Below, in pieces: positions 35,318 to 42,436 of a stretch of DNA of 61,949 nt. Each line of letters begins with the position of its first letter. Within the stretch, counting starts at the first letter, position 1. Source of the stretch: Candidatus Omnitrophota bacterium (GTDB lineage: Bacteria > Omnitrophota > Gorgyraeia > Gorgyraeales > Gorgyraeaceae); contig JAHJQM010000021.1 in NCBI GenBank assembly GCA_018819285.1, forward strand, positions 1 to 61,949, in the 5' to 3' direction. The position numbers and the translations under genes were made by a program. The notes under the pieces are model-generated. The model saw only the letters and a list, made by a program, of their open reading frames with translations, had not been told where the DNA came from and did not search any database.

Positions 35318-35746
35318 ATGCTTTGCTATATAAGTATAGGTTCTAATTTAGGGGATAGGGCGAAGTACATAGAAAATGCGATTGAGAAATTAAAAGAAAC
35401 AAAAGGCGTCAAGGTAAAAAGAATTTCCAGTATCTATGAAACAGAGCCAGTGGGCGGGCTAAGGCAAGGGAAGTATCTGAATGGCGCCATAGAAGTTGAG
35501 ACGCGACTTGAGCCTAGAGAGCTTATGGTAAAGTTGCAGGGGATAGAAAAACAATTAGGCAGGATTAGGACAGTTAAAAACGCTTCGCGCACAATAGATT
35601 TAGACATACTTTTATATGGCGATAAAAAGATAGACGAGTTTGATCTGAAAATTCCGCATCCAAAGATGTATGAGCGCGAGTTTGTGATGAAGCCGTTAAA
35701 AGAGCTGATTGGAGAAGAAACTCTGAAGGGTGGATTCCTTAGCTAA
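35318..35746 (+). CDS. folK: 2-amino-4-hydroxy-6-hydroxymethyldihydropteridine diphosphokinase
   Basis: Transfers pyrophosphate from ATP to hydroxymethyldihydropterin in folate synthesis; 142 residues. It has SIGSNLGDR at the N-terminus, YETEPVG near residue 45 and the catalytic RTIDLDILLYG near 90. It starts 2 nt after dapL. The last codons (GGFLS and stop) are supplied by the left flank of an F2 element, suggesting the original 3' end was replaced by an insertion. Confidence 0.95.
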   Translation: MLCYISIGSNLGDRAKYIENAIEKLKETKGVKVKRISSIYETEPVGGLRQGKYLNGAIEVETRLEPRELMVKLQGIEKQLGRIRTVKNASRTIDLDILLYGDKKIDEFDLKIPHPKMYEREFVMKPLKELIGEETLKGGFLS

Positions 35747-35818
35747 TTTCGCTCAAGGTTACATTTCTGTCATTGTCAAAAGTGTAACCTTGAGCGAAAT
35801 TCAGAGGTGGCTATGCAT
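35732..35818. repeat. F2 variable-stem element, copy a (folK/panC junction)
   Basis: The constant left flank GATTCCTTAGCTAATTT is followed by a perfect 19-bp stem (35745-35763 / 35783-35801). The right flank contains AGAGG (35803-35807) and GGCTATGCAT. TAGC in the left flank can pair with GCTA in the right flank. It encodes the end of folK and gives panC its ribosome-binding site and ATG. Confidence 0.85.
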
Positions 35819-36670
35819 CTGAAATTATATAGAAGCGCAAGATCTTTGACAAAAAAGGTTTATGATGTAAAAAAACATGGTAAAACAATAGGCCTTGTGC
35901 CTACCATGGGTTTTTTGCATGAAGGCCATATGAGCCTTATAAGGAGGGCAAGGAAAGATACAGATTGTGTCATTGTCAGTATTTTCGTTAATCCTGTCCA
36001 GTTTGGCCCAAAAGAGGGTTTCAAAAAATACCCCAGGAATTTTAAAAGAGATTTCAGTCTTTGCAAAAAAGAAAATGCCGATATAGTTTTTGCGCCGAAG
36101 GCTGAAAAGATATATCCTGAGAATTACGCTACATATGTAAATGTAGAAAAAATTACAGATACATTATGCGGGGCCTCCAGACCAGGCCATTTCCGCGGAG
36201 TAGCAACAGTGGTTACAAAACTTTTTAATATTACAATGCCTGATATTGCATATTTTGGCCAAAAAGATAACCAGCAAGCAGTTGTAATCAAAAAGATGGC
36301 AGAAGACCTTAATATGAACGTGAGAATAAAGGTAATGCCTATTGTGCGTGAAAAAGACGGATTAGCCATGAGCTCAAGAAATGTTTATCTGAACCTGAAA
36401 GAACGTATGCAGGCGCAATCGATTTACAAGTCTTTAAAACTTGCAAAAGAGTTATTTGATAATGGAGAGAGAAACTCTGGAAGAATAATCAATAAGATGA
36501 AAAAGGTTATAGATAAGCAGTCCGAAGCAAAAATAGAGTATATAAAGATAGTGGATATAAAAGATTTAAAGGATGTGAAAAATATTTCTAGTGAAGCATT
36601 GGTGGCAACGGTGGTTTGGATCGGGAAAACAAGGTTGATAGACAATGTTGTAATCAAGACCAGGTCTTGA
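35813..36670 (+). CDS. panC: Pantothenate synthetase
   Basis: Joins pantoate and beta-alanine using ATP; 285 residues. PTMGFLHEGHMSL near residue 24 is the HIGH-type nucleotide motif, with SIFVNPVQFGP near 53, FGQKDNQQ and the KMSKS-equivalent AMSSRNVYL near 184. The ATG at 35813 is preferred to the GTG at 35807 because AGAGG of the F2 element is 5 nt upstream. The C-terminal codons and stop lie in a 24-bp palindrome. The adjacent panD provides beta-alanine. Confidence 0.96.
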   Translation: MHLKLYRSARSLTKKVYDVKKHGKTIGLVPTMGFLHEGHMSLIRRARKDTDCVIVSIFVNPVQFGPKEGFKKYPRNFKRDFSLCKKENADIVFAPKAEKIYPENYATYVNVEKITDTLCGASRPGHFRGVATVVTKLFNITMPDIAYFGQKDNQQAVVIKKMAEDLNMNVRIKVMPIVREKDGLAMSSRNVYLNLKERMQAQSIYKSLKLAKELFDNGERNSGRIINKMKKVIDKQSEAKIEYIKIVDIKDLKDVKNISSEALVATVVWIGKTRLIDNVVIKTRS

Positions 36671-36704
36671 GCACACTAAAGTGTGTGCAAGACCTGGTCT
36701 TGAT
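36653..36704. repeat. 24-bp-arm palindrome across the panC stop codon
   Basis: Arms 36653-36676 and 36681-36704 match at 22 of 24 positions around a TAAA loop. The panC stop (36668-36670) is inside the left arm. The panD ribosome-binding site AAAGGAG follows at 36713. Confidence 0.9.
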
Positions 36705-36728
36705 TTGAGATGAAAGGAGCCAAAGTAT

Positions 36729-37088
36729 ATGATGTTTAGGACTATTTATAAATCAAAGATACAGGGAGCCATGGTTACAGAGGCTAACCTGGAATATGTA
36801 GGCAGCATTACTATAGATGAAGATCTTCTTAATGCAGCTGATATTATTCCCAATGAGCGCGTTCAAATAGTAAATCTGAATAATGGAAGCCGGATAGAAA
36901 CTTATGTGATAGCTGGTAAAAAAGGGTCTGGCACTATCTGCATGAACGGCGGTACAGCGCGATGGGCCGTGGTAGGCGATAGAATTCTTCTAATCTCTTA
37001 TGTAATAATAGATGCAAAGGAAGCAGCGGCGTTTAAGCCAAAGGTTATTTTTGTAAACGAGAAAAATAAAATTGTGAACAAGAAGTAA
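36729..37088 (+). CDS. panD: Aspartate 1-decarboxylase precursor
   Basis: Pyruvoyl enzyme making beta-alanine for pantothenate; 119 residues. The self-processing site is YVGS. With the second ATG (36732) the Gly-Ser bond is at 24-25, exactly the canonical position, so 36732 may be the true start; the first ATG is better spaced from AAAGGAG. The catalytic NGGTARW segment is present. It follows panC across a palindrome, and nadA starts 1 nt later. Confidence 0.96.
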   Translation: MMFRTIYKSKIQGAMVTEANLEYVGSITIDEDLLNAADIIPNERVQIVNLNNGSRIETYVIAGKKGSGTICMNGGTARWAVVGDRILLISYVIIDAKEAAAFKPKVIFVNEKNKIVNKK

Positions 37089-37089
37089 T

Positions 37090-38073
37090 ATGACAATTCA
37101 GCCCTATAAAAAAGAAGACGATCTGAAGTATAAAGAAAATCTTAAGAAAAAGATCCTGAAACTTAAGAAGGAAAAACACGCTGTAATAATAGTACATAAT
37201 TATCAGCGGGACGAGGTTCAGGATATAGCTGATATAAGCGGAGATTCTCTAGCGCTCAGTCAGGCTGCGATAAAGGCAGACGCAAAGGTTATTGTTTTCT
37301 GCGGCGTAGATTTTATGGCAGAGAGCGCATCTATACTAAATCCAGATAAAATAGTCCTGCTACCTGTCAAAGAAGCAGGTTGTCCTATGGCAGATATGGT
37401 TACTATTGAACGGCTGAGGGAGAAAAAGGAAGAACATCCTGACGCCGCAATTGTTTGTTATGTGAATTCATCCGCTACAATAAAGGCGGAGAGCGATATA
37501 TGCTGCACGTCTTCAAATGCCATCCAAATCGCTCAATCCCTGAAAGATTACAAAGAAGTTATATTTGTGCCTGATAAAAACCTGGGCAGATATGTTCAGC
37601 AGTATGTGCCTGATAAAAAGATAATCCTATGGGAAGGATTCTGTCCTACTCATATAAGGGTTTCAAAAGAAGAGGTATTGAAGACAAAAGAAGCTCACCC
37701 TGAAGCTGAAGTGCTGGCGCATCCTGAATGCAATCCTGATGTTTTGAACGTAAGCGATCACATATGTTCTACAGGCGGGATGTTTAGCTATGTGAAGTCT
37801 TCAAAGTCAAAAGAGTTTATTATAGCAACTGAATCTGGCATGCTTTACAAATTAAGAAAAGATAATCCTGATAAGAAGTTTTATGTGCCCACAGAGAGGC
37901 TGGTTTGCCCTACAATGAAACTTACTACCTTGGGCTGGGTTGCTCATTCGCTTGAAGCAATGGAACACGAAATCAAGATAAGCGGGGATATAAGAGACAA
38001 AGCGTACAAGGCGCTGGAGCGCATGTTAAAGGTCTCTGGAGAACGGCCAGGGGCTAGTCTGGCAGGATATTAA
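37090..38073 (+). CDS. nadA: Quinolinate synthase
   Basis: [4Fe-4S] enzyme condensing iminoaspartate and dihydroxyacetone phosphate to quinolinate in NAD synthesis; 327 residues. The three cluster cysteines are visible as Cys98 in GCPMADM, Cys185 in GFCPTH and Cys273 in CPTMK. HNYQRDEVQD and AHPECNPDV are substrate motifs. It is followed by nadX after 1 nt, which supplies iminoaspartate. TpiA-derived dihydroxyacetone phosphate is the other substrate. Confidence 0.97.
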   Translation: MTIQPYKKEDDLKYKENLKKKILKLKKEKHAVIIVHNYQRDEVQDIADISGDSLALSQAAIKADAKVIVFCGVDFMAESASILNPDKIVLLPVKEAGCPMADMVTIERLREKKEEHPDAAIVCYVNSSATIKAESDICCTSSNAIQIAQSLKDYKEVIFVPDKNLGRYVQQYVPDKKIILWEGFCPTHIRVSKEEVLKTKEAHPEAEVLAHPECNPDVLNVSDHICSTGGMFSYVKSSKSKEFIIATESGMLYKLRKDNPDKKFYVPTERLVCPTMKLTTLGWVAHSLEAMEHEIKISGDIRDKAYKALERMLKVSGERPGASLAGY

Positions 38074-38074
38074 G

Positions 38075-38863
38075 ATGAAGAAAAAGATAGGTATTATAGG
38101 TTGCGGGGCCATGGGTTCTCAGATAGCAGAGTATATATCCAGGAATCTTAGCGATAAATCAGAAATAGTAGCGATTTCTGATATTGATTCTCAAAAAACA
38201 ATAAAGCTTTCGAATGGCATAAAACCAAAACCTTTAATAACAACAATAGATGAGCTTATAAATAAATCAGATCTTGTAATAGAAGCAGCATCTCCGGAGG
38301 TTTCGGGTGAAATAGCGGAAAAGGCAGATTTCTTAAAAAAAGACGTGCTTATCATGAGCACAGGCGGGCTTTTAAAAAAACAACACCTTGTTGAAAAAAT
38401 CAACGCGGGTTATTCTCGTATTCACATTCCGAGCGGCGCCATATGCGGTTTGGATGGATTAAAATCTGCAATGACAGGCGTAGTAAAAAGTGTAACCATT
38501 ACTACCAGGAAACCTTTGAAAGGCCTGGCAGGTTCTCCGTATTTAAAAGAAAAAAATATAGATATAGAAAAAATAGACAAGGAGACTCTTTTATATTCAG
38601 GTACTGCAAGGGATGCTATAAGGTATTTTCCGCAGAATATAAATGTAGCTGTTACATTGAGTATGTGCGGGCTGGGAGCGGATCGCACAAATGTAAAGAT
38701 ATTTACTTCTCCGGGATACACAAAGAATACGCACGAAATAGAGGTGGTTGGAGAGTTTGGCAAGTTTTGGACAAAGACCGAAAATGTGCTTTCCGAGGCT
38801 AATCCAAAGACTAGCAAGCTTGCGATATTTTCCGCGATTGCCAAATTGAAAGAAATGTTATAA
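38075..38863 (+). CDS. nadX: L-aspartate dehydrogenase
   Basis: NAD(P)-dependent oxidation of aspartate to iminoaspartate; 262 residues. GCGAMGSQIA is the nucleotide loop. The family's substrate segments IPSGAICGLDGLKSA near residue 115 and NINVAVTLS near 188 are present. It replaces the oxygen- or fumarate-dependent NadB, fitting an anaerobe. No nadC is in the window. It starts 1 nt after nadA. Confidence 0.92.
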   Translation: MKKKIGIIGCGAMGSQIAEYISRNLSDKSEIVAISDIDSQKTIKLSNGIKPKPLITTIDELINKSDLVIEAASPEVSGEIAEKADFLKKDVLIMSTGGLLKKQHLVEKINAGYSRIHIPSGAICGLDGLKSAMTGVVKSVTITTRKPLKGLAGSPYLKEKNIDIEKIDKETLLYSGTARDAIRYFPQNINVAVTLSMCGLGADRTNVKIFTSPGYTKNTHEIEVVGEFGKFWTKTENVLSEANPKTSKLAIFSAIAKLKEML

Positions 38864-38903
38864 CTAAAAAATTAAATCAAAAAATGGGAGGGGGTGATTA
38901 AGG

Positions 38904-39026
38904 ATGGAAAAAGTAATGAAATGTGGAGTGAAGAAGCAAAAGGGATATCTTTATTTCATTGATAAGCACGGAGATATCTCCAGAGCAAAGATGGCCCGCG
39001 GCGGAAAGAAAAAGAAAAAAAGATAA
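38904..39026 (+). CDS. Conserved-looking 40-residue basic protein
   Basis: A short gene with a strong ribosome-binding site (GGGAGGGGGTGATTAAGG) and 40 residues. The start is MEKVMKCGVKKQKGYLYFID, then KHGDISRAKMARGG and a run of basic residues. I recall similar small GYLYF-D-K-x-GD-x-R-x-MARGG proteins in PVC and delta-type bacteria, but I cannot name a family or function. The Lys/Arg tail suggests nucleic-acid binding. It lies 40 nt after nadX and before a hairpin. Confidence 0.7.
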   Translation: MEKVMKCGVKKQKGYLYFIDKHGDISRAKMARGGKKKKKR

Positions 39027-39042
39027 GAGGTGTTAAATTCGC

Positions 39043-39085
39043 GCCCCTATTTACTTGTTTGTGTAAGCAAACAAGTAAAAGGGGC
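39043..39085. repeat. Hairpin upstream of the GT-C/TPR gene
   Basis: Arms 39043-39061 and 39068-39085 pair over 18 bp with one bulged base and a 6-nt loop. It starts 16 nt after the small basic protein gene. No T-run follows, so it is not a typical terminator. Confidence 0.75.
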
Positions 39086-39107
39086 TCCGAAATACACAAT
39101 ACGATAA

Positions 39108-41105
39108 ATGCGATCCCTAGTTTTTATTCTGCTTTTTGCACTCCTTCTTATATCCCAAATAAATACCATAGTGGATCTTGATTTATGGTGTCATCTTAAA
39201 ACAGGCGAGTATATTGTAAAAAATTTTAATATCCCGCAGGTAGATATTTTTTCCTATACATTAGAAAACAAGGCATGGATAGACCATGAATGGCTTTCTC
39301 AGATTTTCTTCTATTTAGTTTTTGCTAAGTTTGGCTGGGTAGGGATTAATATTCTAAAAGCAACTATCGTATCTTTATGTTTTTTTATCCTAATATTTTT
39401 AATAATCTCTAAATATAAAAAGATTATTTACACGATATTCTTTGTAGTGCTTTCCGTTCTTGCGTTTGGTTATAGGTCATTTGCAAGGCCAGAGATATTT
39501 TCCTATCTATTGTTATGCCTGTTTTTCTATATACTTGAAGATAAAAAAGGGCCGTATATCCTGCCTTTATTACAAATCTTATGGGTAAATATCCACGGTT
39601 ATTTTATACTAGGGCCTATTTTAATATTTTTATATTTCATAGGAGAACTCATTTCCGGAGATTTCATAAAAGCTAAAAGATTGGGCGGATTATTCGCTGC
39701 GACTTGTCTAGCGTGCCTTGCAAATCCATATTTTTATAAAGGTGCATTGTACCCTCTAAAAATATTAGCTGGCATTTCTAGCAGGCAACAGTCTTATATG
39801 CAGACTGTCCATGAATTGATGATGCCTATCAATGTTGAATTCGGTAGATATATTTTTTTCTGGGTTTTAGTTATCCTGTCAAGCGTCACGTTTCTAGTAA
39901 ATCTTAAGAAAGCCAAGATGCAGCATATTTTAATTTTTTTGGGCTCATTTATAGCATCTTATATGGCTGTAAGAAACATCCCTATTGTTATATTTATGGC
40001 CATGCCGTTAGCTGTTATTAACTTGAACGAAGCCAGGCCGACTAAAAGCATAATTGAGAGAAAATATTACATTGCCTCAATATTGATTATTTTGACAGTG
40101 GCATATTTTTTTATTTCCAATAGATATTATATGTTTACAAAACAGTCTGCGTTTAGAAAAACAGAGTCTAAGATGACAGAGCTTTTAACGCCATCCAGCG
40201 CTTGTGATTTTTTAGAGAATAACAATGTAAAAGGCCGCATTTTTAATAGCATCGATTTCGGGCATTACATAGCGTATAGGTTTTATCCTGAAAAAAGAGT
40301 ATTTATAGACACTAGGACAGAGTTATATAAGCAAGATTTTTACAAGTCATATCTAAAGGCTCAGAATTATCCAGAGGAATGGAAAGGCCTTCAGAAAAAG
40401 TATAACTTTGATATTGCGTTACTTAGGCATTTGTTTGGCGGTACAGACAGGCTGTTAAAATATCTGTATAATGCTAAAGAATGGGCTTTGGTATATTATG
40501 ATGAAAGGTCGGTTGTATTTTTGCATAATACGCCTGAAAATAGAACTGCAATACAAAGATTTAGGATTGACTTCAGTAAAAAGAAAATAGAGAGATCGGA
40601 TGAAGCCTTGAGCGTAGCGGACTTTTTTGAAAAGATAGGCGAAATTAAATTAGCAGAAGAAGTTTATATTAAGCTTTTAAAAGCTAATCCCAGATTTTTA
40701 GAGGCAGGTAATAACCTTGCAGTTATTTATATAAATAGTCGCCGGTTTGAAGATGCGCTCAAGGTTATAGGTAAATTTTTAAGATACTACCCTAAATCAG
40801 CAGAGCTTTATGCCAATATCGGCACAATTTATTTACGGACGGGTCAAAAGGAAGAAGGCGTTTTAATGCTAGAAAAATCTGCAAGGTTAAATCCTTATTT
40901 GAGGCAGGCGTCCTATATGCTTGGGCTTGTGTATCTTGAAAAAGAAGATACAGAGAAAGCAGCAAAGCAATTTGTAAAATATCTAGTCTTGGACCCATAT
41001 AGCGCAGGCGGCCATAGAATTTTAGGTGATATCTATAAGCAGAAAGGGCTTTTAAAAAAGGCTATGGCAGAATATAATGAAGCTGATAAGTTGGAGGGAA
41101 AATGA
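39108..41105 (+). CDS. GT-C-like polytopic membrane protein with C-terminal TPR repeats
   Basis: 665 residues. The first 350 hold roughly 9-10 membrane helices. The first loop carries VDLDLWCHLKTGEYI...WIDHEWLSQ, a pattern I associate with GT-C-type glycosyltransferase-like proteins. Residues about 480-660 form four or five TPR units (NNLAVIYINSRRFEDA, ANIGTIYLRTGQKEEG, YMLGLVYLEKEDTEKA). It may handle surface glycans or glycosylation; no substrate can be given. No Shine-Dalgarno is close to the ATG. Confidence 0.7.
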   Translation: MRSLVFILLFALLLISQINTIVDLDLWCHLKTGEYIVKNFNIPQVDIFSYTLENKAWIDHEWLSQIFFYLVFAKFGWVGINILKATIVSLCFFILIFLIISKYKKIIYTIFFVVLSVLAFGYRSFARPEIFSYLLLCLFFYILEDKKGPYILPLLQILWVNIHGYFILGPILIFLYFIGELISGDFIKAKRLGGLFAATCLACLANPYFYKGALYPLKILAGISSRQQSYMQTVHELMMPINVEFGRYIFFWVLVILSSVTFLVNLKKAKMQHILIFLGSFIASYMAVRNIPIVIFMAMPLAVINLNEARPTKSIIERKYYIASILIILTVAYFFISNRYYMFTKQSAFRKTESKMTELLTPSSACDFLENNNVKGRIFNSIDFGHYIAYRFYPEKRVFIDTRTELYKQDFYKSYLKAQNYPEEWKGLQKKYNFDIALLRHLFGGTDRLLKYLYNAKEWALVYYDERSVVFLHNTPENRTAIQRFRIDFSKKKIERSDEALSVADFFEKIGEIKLAEEVYIKLLKANPRFLEAGNNLAVIYINSRRFEDALKVIGKFLRYYPKSAELYANIGTIYLRTGQKEEGVLMLEKSARLNPYLRQASYMLGLVYLEKEDTEKAAKQFVKYLVLDPYSAGGHRILGDIYKQKGLLKKAMAEYNEADKLEGK

Positions 41106-41138
41106 AAATAATGCATAGCCACTTCTGGAGTAGTTTAG

Positions 41139-42377
41139 ATGAATATTATGAATGACAAGGTAATAAAATATTTGAAAACAAATAAGAAACAAGTTGTAAA
41201 TTTAGTTTCAAGATTAATAGAAATTCCTACCGTAAATCCGCCAGGAGAAAATTATGAAAAGATGGCGGATTTTCTTGAGTTGGAATGCAGAAAACTGAAA
41301 CTAATTACCAGGAGATATATTACGCCAAAGTCAGTTCTTGATAAACATAGAGTTAATGGCGGTTCGAAGCGGGTAAGCCTTGTTGCAGACTTAAACGCAG
41401 GATGCAAAAAGGTACTCCATATAAACTCTCATTATGACGTAGTGCCTGCTACTGATAATTGGAAGACAGATCCTTTTAAGGCAATAGTGAAAGGTGGCAG
41501 GGTTTATGGCCGTGGCTCAGAAGATATGAAAGGCAATATTGCAAGCGTTTTATTCGCATTAAAGGCATTGAAAGATTGCGGTATGAAGCCAAAAATAAGT
41601 ATACAGCTTTCTTTTACGCCTGATGAGGAAATTGGAGGCAAGACAGGACTTGGATATCTGGTTGAAAAGGGACTTGTAAAAGCAGATTACGCAATGAGCG
41701 AGGGGTATTCAGGGAATTATATTTCAATTGGCAATAAGGGTGTCCTATGGTCTGAGATAGAGGTTATAGGCAGATCAGCGCATGGCTCTATGCCGCATAA
41801 GGGTGTAAATTCTTTTGAAAGAATGAATATGCTTGTAAATGAACTTGAAAATTTGAAGAATAAAATATTGAAACAAAAGACGCGGTATAATATGCGAGAC
41901 GCTATTTCTAAAAATCCGAGTTTTGTAATGGGAGGGCTTTTAGAAGGAGGCGTGAAAGTAAACATAGTCCCTGGAGCAACAAAATTCAGCATAGACAGGC
42001 GATTGATACCAGAAGAAAACATATCTGCCGCAAAAAAAGAAATAGAAGCTGTAATTAGGAAATTTAACGCTAGATATAAAGATTCAAAAGTTAATATAAG
42101 GTTTGTTTCGCAGGAAAATCCTGCTATATCCAAAAAAGACAGCGTATTCTTCAAAATAGCCTCTAGGGCCGTAGAGATTGTAACGGGTAAATATGTGAAT
42201 TTTAGCGTAATGTCGGGCGCTACTGATATGCGGTATTTTATGCGGGAAGGCATACCAAGCATTGGTTACAGCGCAAGCGGTGGAGAAAAATGGCACAGCG
42301 ATAATGAGTTTGTTTATATAAATAGCCTTGTAGACACAGCCAAAGTTTATGCGTTAATAATGAGTCAATTGTCTTAA
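41139..42377 (+). CDS. M20 family metallopeptidase/deacylase (ArgE/DapE-like)
   Basis: 412 residues. Metal and catalytic motifs are INSHYDVVP near residue 103, RGSEDMKGN near 131 and TPDEEIGG near 160 with the general-base glutamate. The dimerisation domain occupies about residues 195-310. M20 enzymes remove acyl groups or cleave dipeptides. ArgE or DapE roles are not needed since argJ and dapL are present, so the substrate is open. The 34-nt gap before it holds a possible inverted remnant of an F2 right flank. Confidence 0.82.
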   Translation: MNIMNDKVIKYLKTNKKQVVNLVSRLIEIPTVNPPGENYEKMADFLELECRKLKLITRRYITPKSVLDKHRVNGGSKRVSLVADLNAGCKKVLHINSHYDVVPATDNWKTDPFKAIVKGGRVYGRGSEDMKGNIASVLFALKALKDCGMKPKISIQLSFTPDEEIGGKTGLGYLVEKGLVKADYAMSEGYSGNYISIGNKGVLWSEIEVIGRSAHGSMPHKGVNSFERMNMLVNELENLKNKILKQKTRYNMRDAISKNPSFVMGGLLEGGVKVNIVPGATKFSIDRRLIPEENISAAKKEIEAVIRKFNARYKDSKVNIRFVSQENPAISKKDSVFFKIASRAVEIVTGKYVNFSVMSGATDMRYFMREGIPSIGYSASGGEKWHSDNEFVYINSLVDTAKVYALIMSQLS

Positions 42378-42380
42378 ATA

Positions 42381-42415
42381 AGTTGACACTCTAACATTGT
42401 TAAAGTGTCAACTTA
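42381..42415. repeat. F1 palindrome, copy 7
   Basis: A 35-nt hairpin between the M20 gene and uvrA, 3 nt after the M20 stop. One internal stem position is mismatched (C against A). The uvrA start is 21 nt after it. Confidence 0.9.
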
Positions 42416-42436
42416 TGAGATAAAAATGGGTTGGTT

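Noticed and set aside
35734-36710. Intrinsic terminators at the F2a and panC palindromes
   Set aside because: Stable stems but no T-run follows, and the next gene starts within a few nucleotides to 25 nt, so termination there is unlikely.
41139-42377. Naming the M20 gene argE or dapE
   Set aside because: Arginine synthesis here uses ArgJ and lysine synthesis uses DapL, so neither deacylase is required; sequence alone does not fix the substrate.
4379-42415. F1 copies as a CRISPR array or as ARG boxes
   Set aside because: The copies are dispersed over 38 kb with no spacers or cas genes. They precede genes of unrelated function, and their sequence is not an ArgR box.
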